A stretch of DNA of 5,504 nucleotides from Spirochaetota bacterium (GTDB taxonomy: Bacteria > Spirochaetota > UBA4802 > JAFGJZ01), in NCBI GenBank assembly GCA_022704645.1, contig JAKJGA010000116.1, positions 1-5,504 of the forward strand, given 5' to 3'. Shown in pieces: positions 1 to 4,336 of the stretch; positions within the stretch are counted from its first letter, which is position 1; each line of letters opens with the position of its first letter. Under the pieces are notes generated by a model. The model had not been told where the DNA came from and did not search any database. It saw only the letters and a list, made by a program, of their open reading frames with translations. The position numbers and the translations under genes were made by a program.

Positions 1-1372
1 GGCATGTACTCAATTGAAATTCAGGCATCGGCGTTCTTATCTTAATTTTGACGGATGCAACAGATGACTGCTTATAACCCCGGGTAACGGCGACGGCTTT
101 TATACTCGTGTTGACCTCGGCGTTTACAGCCGTTCCGGTATATTCATTAGATTCAGGTGTCGGAGTATCCGCTTCAGCGGAACCGATTGCAGTGGTATAA
201 AATATCTTAGTATCAGGATCACTTACGAAAATATTAACGGTCTGGGCATCATTATAGGTATCAGCTGCCTTGCTGAAATACGGCTTTGGCGTTGTTCCCT
301 TCTCCACCGTAGTAAAAGTACCATTTGTCGAACCAGTATATTCATTGCCAGCTAAGTCTTTAATTCCGCTCCGGCCGCTCACTTTATAATTAGAATAGTA
401 TTCAAGCCCGTCAGGAACAAAGGTAACAATATTTCCTTCAACAGAGCATTTGCCCGAAGGATTTGGCTTTAATAAAGAGAAAAATGATCCATTGTCTTCA
501 AGTTTCACAGAACTATCAGAAACAGATGAAGGCATTATTTCTTCGTCAAACACAAGCCTCAAAGGCGAGCGCAATCCGACACCAGTTGTGCCGCTTGTAT
601 CGATGATGTTGATCTGCGGCGGCGTATTATCAACTGTCACGGGAGCAAGCGCGGCAAATGGATCGTTTATTCCGTCAGAAAATACAACCCATACTTTATT
701 ACGAAACTCAGGCGTTGAAAGTTTTACTTTTGCCTCAGTGGACGAAGCAGGTCCGGCAATATCTACAATTATATCCTTAAAGTTTCCGTTTTCATCCTTT
801 CTGTATAAAAAGTAATCAGATGCCGGACGCAACCCGGCAGAGCTTTCATCCACGCCATTATCGCAGTACAACTGATAAATTCCTTCACAGTCGGCTTTGA
901 ATGATATCCTGGTATTTTTTTCTTTCTGAATATATGCAGAACCTTCATATCTTACCGTAACAGTCGGTCCGCGCCTTCCCTTTCCTATTTCATAATTTGT
1001 GGCAGCGCTTGCGTCTTTATGGTCGACAACTGAAACAGCAACAGTCACGGGAAGTCCCGGGCGCACAAAAGAACCTGTAACAAAAGGAATAGTACACGAA
1101 TCATCGGTATTAACAGGGTTTCCGAATGTTCCGTAGTCTGAATTAAACTGAAACTTTAGTTTTTTATTTTCGGGATCATGAGCCTTGACAGTTATAGTAA
1201 ATTTCATTCCGGCTTTAAGCGAATCAGTCGAAGAACCGTTCAATGACACGGCTTTAACATCAATAATCGACGGAGGCTCGTTCGGTTCAAATTCCTGAGC
1301 GTCACCGATAGTTCCGCCTCCGCATGAAGTGATAAAAACAAGAAATGCCGCTAAGGCTAAAATCTTTTTCAT
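1..1372 (-). CDS. Surface lipoprotein with Ig-like (SbsA-type) and chitobiase-C-like domains, partial at 3' end
   Basis: Reading the minus strand from the ATG at 1370-1372 gives 457 codons without a stop; the gene leaves the window at base 1. The start follows a good ribosome site (CGGAGG, then ATTT, then ATG). The N-terminus MKKILALAAFLVFITSC is a lipoprotein signal peptide with lipobox I-T-S-C, so Cys17 should be lipidated and the protein exported and membrane-anchored. Residues about 34-150 look like an Ig/cadherin-type beta module (HDPENKKLKFQF). Residues about 150-247 form a second beta-rich module with Cys162 and Cys170, which the upstream paralogue also has. Residues about 246-355 (DNTPP... 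LRLVFDEEI... FVPDGLEY... IKDLAGNEYTG) match the bacterial SbsA-type Ig fold (Big_5). Residues about 361-443 (KIFYTTAIGS... SIKAVAV) match chitobiase C-terminal/FN3-associated domains. No catalytic domain is visible; the ligand is unknown and a binding or adhesion role is inferred. It is the second gene of an operon, 15 bases after the end of its paralogue. Confidence 0.85.
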   Translation of the reverse strand, partial: MKKILALAAFLVFITSCGGGTIGDAQEFEPNEPPSIIDVKAVSLNGSSTDSLKAGMKFTITVKAHDPENKKLKFQFNSDYGTFGNPVNTDDSCTIPFVTGSFVRPGLPVTVAVSVVDHKDASAATNYEIGKGRRGPTVTVRYEGSAYIQKEKNTRISFKADCEGIYQLYCDNGVDESSAGLRPASDYFLYRKDENGNFKDIIVDIAGPASSTEAKVKLSTPEFRNKVWVVFSDGINDPFAALAPVTVDNTPPQINIIDTSGTTGVGLRSPLRLVFDEEIMPSSVSDSSVKLEDNGSFFSLLKPNPSGKCSVEGNIVTFVPDGLEYYSNYKVSGRSGIKDLAGNEYTGSTNGTFTTVEKGTTPKPYFSKAADTYNDAQTVNIFVSDPDTKIFYTTAIGSAEADTPTPESNEYTGTAVNAEVNTSIKAVAVTRGYKQSSVASVKIKIRTPMPEFQLSTC

Positions 1373-1387
1373 AAATCCTCCGTCCAT
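1373..1387 (-). promoter_or_regulatory. Intergenic ribosome binding site of the second lipoprotein gene
   Basis: Only 15 bases separate the TGA of the broken upstream paralogue from the ATG of the intact lipoprotein. On the minus strand they contain CGGAGG four bases before the ATG. This strong site allows translation to start independently, which matters because the upstream reading frame is interrupted. Confidence 0.7.
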
Positions 1388-2155
1388 TCAGGGAACCGCC
1401 GTCACGACGCTTTTCACGGAAATATCGTCGTTAATATAATCACAGAAAATAATCCATACTTTGTTCGGAGCGCTGTTGAGCTTAAGTTTTACGTTTGAAT
1501 CAACTGCGGAATCGAGCCCGGAAACTGTCACAGCAACATAGTCAAATATTCCGCCTGTTAAATCATAGGGAAATATTCTCTCAGAATCAGTCATTTTCAA
1601 CGTGCCGTCAACGGCGTCATTGTCGCAAATAACCTGATAGTATCCTTTGCAGTCGGCTTTAAACCTGATAGAAGTTGTTCCGTCATTATTACAATTTACT
1701 GCCGAATCATCGGGATGAATTTCAAGAAGCGCTTTTTTCTTTCCCTTTCCGACTGAATGAATTCCTGAGTATTCACCGCCGATCGGATCTGTTATTACAA
1801 GATTGATATCAACAGGTATTTCAGATTTTACTTTTTCATTCGTTACAAAAGTGATTTTGCAGACATTGCCTGAAACTTCTTTACCGCCGAAGGTTCCTTA
1901 TTCTGATGTAAAATCAAATTCAAGACCTTCGTCTTCGGGGTCAAGCCCTTCAACCGTGATGTTGAAAATAACATCTTTTACGAGAGAATTTATATTGGTT
2001 TCGGCAGATACGGGAACTGCCGAAAAATTCACCAGAAGCGGCTCTTTATTGGGAACGAATTTCTGAGCTTCATAGATAACCTCTCCGCCGCAGGAACACA
2101 GCAGAATCAATGATAAAAAAGCCCAAACGGCTGAATGAAATATACGGGTATGTAT
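1388..2155 (-). pseudogene. Broken lipoprotein gene, paralogue of its downstream neighbour (start codon lost, in-frame TAA)
   Basis: One minus-strand frame runs from about 2155 to the TGA at 1388-1390 (255 residue positions) with a single TAA at 1898-1900. Across that stop it aligns with the neighbouring lipoprotein: F-T-S-E-stop-G-T-F-G here against F-N-S-D-Y-G-T-F-G there, so a TAC-to-TAA change is the simplest cause. Shared landmarks on both sides include FKADCKGYYQVICDND (against FKADCEGIYQLYCDNG) and PNKVWIIFCDYIND (against RNKVWVVFSDGIND). The 5' end encodes HTRIFHSAVWAFLSLILLCSC, a convincing lipoprotein signal with lipobox L-C-S-C. At the expected start, just after AAGGGGGAG, the codon is ATA (2153-2155) rather than ATG. 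A TTG at 2108-2110 is in frame but would cut off most of the signal peptide. The copy has only the N-terminal module, without the Ig-like and chitobiase-C-like domains. A sequencing error is possible for either lesion; two together favour real decay. Confidence 0.75.
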
Positions 2156-2168
2156 AATCTCCCCCTTT
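2156..2168 (-). promoter_or_regulatory. Strong ribosome binding site before a non-canonical start
   Basis: The minus strand reads AAGGGGGAG and then ATT-ATA-CAT. An in-frame TGA at 2168-2170 rules out a start further upstream. The well-kept purine-rich site marks where the lost start codon must have been, with ATA at 2153-2155 the best position. Confidence 0.5.
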
Positions 2169-2198
2169 CACAAATTAGTCAGAAACAATAATCATTGT

Positions 2199-2227
2199 AT
2201 ACTAAACATAAACTCATTTTTTATCAA
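2199..2227 (-). promoter_or_regulatory. Sigma70-type promoter of the lipoprotein operon
   Basis: The minus strand has TTGATA (2222-2227), a spacer of exactly 17 bases, then TAGTAT (2199-2204). Transcription would start near 2192 and give a leader of about 35 bases that carries the AAGGGGGAG ribosome site. An overlapping alternative -10 (TATACA) is offset by three bases. It is the only good promoter seen upstream of the two lipoprotein genes. Confidence 0.6.
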
Positions 2228-2251
2228 GCATTCTCTTAATTGTAGTGTCAT

Positions 2252-2315
2252 AAAAGGCCGAAAATTTACATTTTTTCAGCGTTTTTTTAAGGTTTTTTGC
2301 ATTTTGCGGAAAAAA
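2252..2315. promoter_or_regulatory. Phased A/T tracts, probably intrinsically curved DNA upstream of a promoter
   Basis: Short A or T runs lie at 2252-2255, 2261-2267 (AAAATTT), 2271-2276, 2282-2288, 2293-2298, 2302-2305 and 2310-2315. Their centres are about 8 to 11.5 bases apart, close to one helical turn. Such phasing is known to bend DNA. The segment lies between two divergent promoters and directly upstream of the TATAAT of the coiled-coil gene, where it could act as an UP-like element or a site for a nucleoid protein. Confidence 0.4.
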
Positions 2316-2318
2316 CCT
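2290..2318. repeat. Inverted repeat (9-bp arms) overlapping the -35 region of the coiled-coil gene
   Basis: AGGTTTTTT (2290-2298) and AAAAAACCT (2310-2318) are perfect inverted arms around an 11-base centre. GCA (2299-2301) and TGC (2305-2307) could pair inside, leaving a two-base GG bulge. The right arm lies where the -35 of the downstream promoter should be, so an operator is plausible. It lies between divergent genes, so it has no obvious use as a terminator. Confidence 0.4.
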
Positions 2319-2340
2319 CACAAAACAACGTATATATAAT
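2312..2340 (+). promoter_or_regulatory. Probable promoter of the coiled-coil membrane protein gene
   Basis: A perfect TATAAT lies at 2335-2340 within TATATATAAT. The expected -35 position (2312-2317) reads AAAACC and does not match consensus, so the upstream A/T tracts or a regulator would have to help. Transcription would start near 2347, giving a leader of about 30 bases before the ATG at 2379. Confidence 0.45.
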
Positions 2341-2378
2341 TGACAGGCATGATTTTTTCTAATAGTTTAAGGTGGATT

Positions 2379-2759
2379 ATGAGTACTGCAATGGAATTTA
2401 CGAAAGAACAGCTTGAACAGATCGGTTCATATATTGAATCAAACTTCGACCGTTTCGGCGCGAAGAGCAATGTAGTCCAACTCCGCCCGTACGACATTCA
2501 GCTCATCGAACGCATGACGCGCATCGAAGAAGAACTCAGAAGCCAGCGCGAATTGATGCAGTTGGGATTCAATCAGATGGACAAACGGTTCGAATCCATG
2601 CAGAAACAATCGGACACACGCTTTGAAATGATGCAGAAAAATATGGATACACGTTTCGATGACATGAATAAAAAATTCAACATGATAACGTGGATGATGA
2701 CTGCCGGCTTTACAATAATCGCAACGGTTATAACACTGATTTCAATCTTCGGAAAATAA
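2379..2759 (+). CDS. Small coiled-coil protein with hendecad repeats and C-terminal membrane anchor (Bdr-like architecture)
   Basis: The ATG at 2379 is preferred because AAGGTGG (2369-2375) lies just before it. A TTG further upstream at 2340 stays in frame but overlaps the TATAAT box. The product has 126 residues. Residues about 5-30 are an amphipathic start (EFTKEQLEQIGSYIE). Residues 40-98 are a charged heptad/hendecad coiled coil that includes three consecutive 11-residue repeats: QMDKRFESMQK, QSDTRFEMMQK and NMDTRFDDMNK (66-98). Residues about 102-124 (ITWMMTAGFTIIATVITLI) are a single membrane span, followed by a short FGK tail, so most of the protein should face the cytoplasm. The layout recalls the Borrelia Bdr proteins and small DUF1640-like coiled-coil proteins. 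That is a likeness in architecture, not a demonstrated homology. Function is unknown; oligomerisation at the membrane is likely. Confidence 0.8.
   Translation: MSTAMEFTKEQLEQIGSYIESNFDRFGAKSNVVQLRPYDIQLIERMTRIEEELRSQRELMQLGFNQMDKRFESMQKQSDTRFEMMQKNMDTRFDDMNKKFNMITWMMTAGFTIIATVITLISIFGK
2574..2672 (+). repeat. Three tandem 33-bp coding repeats
   Basis: Three consecutive 33-base units encode the 11-residue repeats of the coiled-coil protein, with the pattern x-x-D-x-R-F-x-x-M-x-K. The DNA has diverged more than the protein, notably at third codon positions, so the repeat is kept by selection on protein sequence rather than being a recent slippage product. Confidence 0.65.
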
Positions 2760-2801
2760 AATCGAAAGCAGTCAGAACGATGGTGAAACTCTGCATTTGC
2801 T

Positions 2802-3500
2802 TCAATTTTGCATTTTACAGTAATTATCAATGATTTGCAGTATTCTGGATATTCGCACCCCGGCGATTGTTGAAGAAACAACAAAAAAACCGTGCAAGGC
2901 ATCAATGAATGTATCATCTATCATCAGAAGTGAAAGTTCATTCTTCAAAAATTGATGAACTTCATCTACGGATTCCGAATCGAAAGGCAATGTTTTAATG
3001 CTGTCAAATACGGCGATGCAATCTTCAATGTCATGACTGAATCTCGCATCTCCCTTTCCTCTTGATTTATAAGCTTCAATTTTTGAAGCAAGATAATAAG
3101 GCAGGGACAACAGATTAACGGCAGTTCCCGAAGGCAATGATCTTGTAATACTTTGATTTATTCCGGACTTATACCACTTGTTCGTAAAACCGAGAGCTTC
3201 TTCTTCCGTAGACATGACATCGACTTTTACATTGTTATAAATTAGCCTGCATAAAGGCGCTTGTTCGTCACTCATTTCATCTTTAAAGCCTTTCGCTCTC
3301 AACTTTGAAATAAATTCAGTATATTTTCCATATGTGCACATGTTTATAACGAAATCGACATCATCAGTCGGACGCATTCTCTCAGATGCCGGATTTTCAC
3401 AATACAGAAAAGTTACCGCACCTCCGACAAAAACAACATCTTTCCTCAGATCACCTAATCCATCACAGACAGTCTGAAGCATTTGAATATTGGATTTCAA
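2802..3500 (-). CDS. Nucleotidyltransferase of the AbiEii/MenT type, probable toxin of a type IV toxin-antitoxin pair
   Basis: The 232-residue product has the signature of polymerase-beta-fold nucleotidyltransferases. A Gly-Gly motif (VGGAVTFLY, Gly26-Gly27) is followed by the metal-binding pair Asp47 and Asp49 in RPTDDVDFVI, then a third acidic residue, Asp94, in VKVDVMS. A basic helix, KIEAYKSRGKGDARFSHDIED (from Lys140, with Arg147, Asp157 and Asp160), matches the K-x-x-A-x-x-x-R-x-x-x-x-D-x-x-D pattern of AbiEii relatives. Characterised members transfer nucleotides to tRNA 3' ends or otherwise stall growth; the substrate here is unknown. The assigned start is a TTG at 3498-3500 whose last two bases begin the upstream TGA (TTGA, four-base overlap), with GGAG 10 bases before it. 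An ATG six codons later (3480-3482) is possible but is 18 bases from the purine-rich site. Cotranslation with the winged-helix gene is expected. All the main motif residues are present, so it looks active. Confidence 0.75.
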   Translation of the reverse strand: MKSNIQMLQTVCDGLGDLRKDVVFVGGAVTFLYCENPASERMRPTDDVDFVINMCTYGKYTEFISKLRAKGFKDEMSDEQAPLCRLIYNNVKVDVMSTEEEALGFTNKWYKSGINQSITRSLPSGTAVNLLSLPYYLASKIEAYKSRGKGDARFSHDIEDCIAVFDSIKTLPFDSESVDEVHQFLKNELSLLMIDDTFIDALHGFFVVSSTIAGVRISRILQIIDNYCKMQN

Positions 3501-4006
3501 CTCCGCCCGTCTCCGATCATTGAAATTAATATCTTTTCAGCGATTTCACGTTCGCGAATTCTTCCTGTCCTCTGAGCGTCAAGCAGAGCGCAATAATCAT
3601 ACAAGTTGCTGTTTTTGAGAGCGATAACGGGTATCGATTTATAAAACGGAATCAGCGAAGTCCCCCGGATTTCTCCGTCCGGATGGGGCCAGACAAAAAC
3701 ATCGTCGTTGCTGTATACAATGCGGTTTTCGAAAACAGGCGCCGCGAAGGATGTAGGAATTCCTCTTTCCATCTGTCCGAATGTAGGCGGAAAAACATAT
3801 TTAAAACCATGAATGAGAAATTCCTTTGCCGCAGCGGTTATCGGAGTATAGTCGCCAAGAAGCAGTCTTGAATTTATCAACCGCTTTATCGCCGAATGAG
3901 TTTCGGAAAGACTGATTCCGGTACCACGGCTTATCAGCGGCATGGTTACCATTTCATCTGCGCTTTGCAGCAAATAAAGAAGAATTAAAATATCCTGTGC
4001 TTTCAT
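3497..4006 (-). CDS. Winged helix-turn-helix protein, probable antitoxin/autoregulator paired with the nucleotidyltransferase
   Basis: The product has 169 residues. Residues about 3-55 form a winged helix: DILILLYLL, then a turn, ISLSETHSAIKRLINSRLLL as the recognition-helix region and a short wing. The C-terminal half (residues about 85-165) carries the stretch VWPHPDGEIRGTSLIPFY and then SNLYDYCALLDAQRTGRI with REREIA. I recall this pattern from uncharacterised DNA-binding proteins encoded beside nucleotidyltransferase genes. Its gene precedes and overlaps the nucleotidyltransferase gene, as AbiEi precedes AbiEii. In AbiE systems the first protein is a winged-helix antitoxin that represses its own promoter through inverted repeats, and a suitable palindrome lies upstream here. 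The start is fixed by an in-frame TAA only 10 to 12 bases before the ATG. No Shine-Dalgarno is present. Antitoxin function is inferred from context; an ordinary regulator is the alternative. Confidence 0.75.
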   Translation of the reverse strand: MKAQDILILLYLLQSADEMVTMPLISRGTGISLSETHSAIKRLINSRLLLGDYTPITAAAKEFLIHGFKYVFPPTFGQMERGIPTSFAAPVFENRIVYSNDDVFVWPHPDGEIRGTSLIPFYKSIPVIALKNSNLYDYCALLDAQRTGRIREREIAEKILISMIGDGRS

Positions 4007-4020
4007 GATACAACATTATA
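4007..4020 (-). promoter_or_regulatory. -10 box (TATAAT) and presumed leaderless start of the winged-helix gene
   Basis: On the minus strand a perfect TATAAT (4015-4020) is followed by GTTGTATC and then the ATG at 4004-4006. A start site 6 to 8 bases below the -10 falls on or beside the initiation codon, so the mRNA would have no leader. There is no purine-rich ribosome site in this stretch. The -35 region (about 4037-4044) has no good match to TTGACA, which suggests an intrinsically weak or regulated promoter. Confidence 0.55.
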
Positions 4021-4049
4021 CAGACTGTTTAATAATTTCCATCACTTTT

Positions 4050-4073
4050 TTTCGCGTTTCGCGAAACGCGAAA
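4050..4073. repeat. Perfect 24-bp palindrome, candidate operator for the winged-helix/nucleotidyltransferase operon
   Basis: The left half TTTCGCGTTTCG is followed by its exact reverse complement, centred between 4061 and 4062. Each half also contains an incomplete direct repeat of TTTCGCG. It ends about 6 bases upstream of the expected -35 of the winged-helix gene and is GC-rich in its core within AT-rich DNA. As an RNA it would form a hairpin, but the T run sits on the wrong side for termination of the minus-strand transcript, and on the plus strand no T run follows. A protein-binding site is therefore the better reading. Confidence 0.6.
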
Positions 4074-4332
4074 TTATTGCAACGCATACAAGCTTAATGT
4101 TTATTTTATTTTTTCTATTGCACTTCTTTGTTATTCAATATACACGTTGCCCCTCATTCTTGAAGTCGAGTTCGGAACTATCCAGACAAAAGAGACGCTT
4201 CAACAAGCGACTGCTCAACCTTTTGCCTTAATTTAATTTCTACTACACGGCAAAATACTTGAATTTATATAAATTATGATAAACACTTTACTCCTTATTT
4301 TTAATACAAATAATCGATAAAATGGAAACTGA
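4074..4332. other. AT-rich divergent intergenic region between the toxin-antitoxin-like operon and rtcB-like gene
   Basis: No credible gene was found in these 259 bases. The most distinctive part is a GC-richer block at about 4145-4220, which contains a small hairpin CGCTT-CAAC-AAGCG (4196-4209) and short open frames with no recognised relatives. AATTTATATAAATT (4262-4275) is a perfect 14-base palindrome, but of very simple composition. For the plus-strand gene the only promoter pair I can propose is TTGCAC (4118-4123) and TATACA (4139-4144), with a short 15-base spacer. It is weak and would leave a leader of about 180 bases. Other TATAAA- or TATGAT-like boxes near 4268-4280 lack a -35. Confidence 0.4.
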
Positions 4333-4336
4333 ATGA
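4322..4336 (+). other. Minimal upstream reading frame overlapping the rtcB-like start codon
   Basis: ATG-GAA-ACT-GAA-TGA encodes Met-Glu-Thr-Glu, and its TGA overlaps the ATG of the ligase as ATGA. No clear Shine-Dalgarno precedes it, so translation is doubtful; if translated, it would couple termination to ligase initiation. Confidence 0.15.

Noticed and set aside
450..815. Open plus-strand frame of 121 codons
   Set aside because: It lies antisense within the lipoprotein, which has a signal peptide and recognisable domains. The plus-strand protein is low-complexity Ser/Thr-rich and has no ribosome site.
1388..1600. Independent small gene on the minus strand
   Set aside because: It is only the C-terminal part of the interrupted lipoprotein. 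It starts at an internal Met and homology to the paralogue continues upstream in the same frame.
1898..1900. TAA as a recoded sense codon
   Set aside because: The neighbouring coiled-coil gene terminates with TAA, and no recoding signal or alternative code is evident.
1803..2066. Open plus-strand frame of 87 codons
   Set aside because: It is antisense to the broken lipoprotein, whose frame aligns with its paralogue throughout.
2340..2368. TTGACA (2340-2345) with a weak TAGTTT 17 bases on, as the promoter of the coiled-coil gene
   Set aside because: Transcription would start at or after the ribosome site (2369-2375), leaving too short a leader. The TATAAT at 2335-2340 fits better.
2760..2801. 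Bidirectional terminator between the convergent genes
   Set aside because: Only 4-bp stems and no T run after a stem could be found in these 42 bases.
3683..3871. Open plus-strand frame of 62 codons
   Set aside because: It is antisense to the winged-helix gene and shows no features of its own.
4050..4073. Palindrome as an intrinsic terminator
   Set aside because: The minus strand has A residues, not T, after the stem, and the plus strand has no T run downstream. No gene ends here in either direction.
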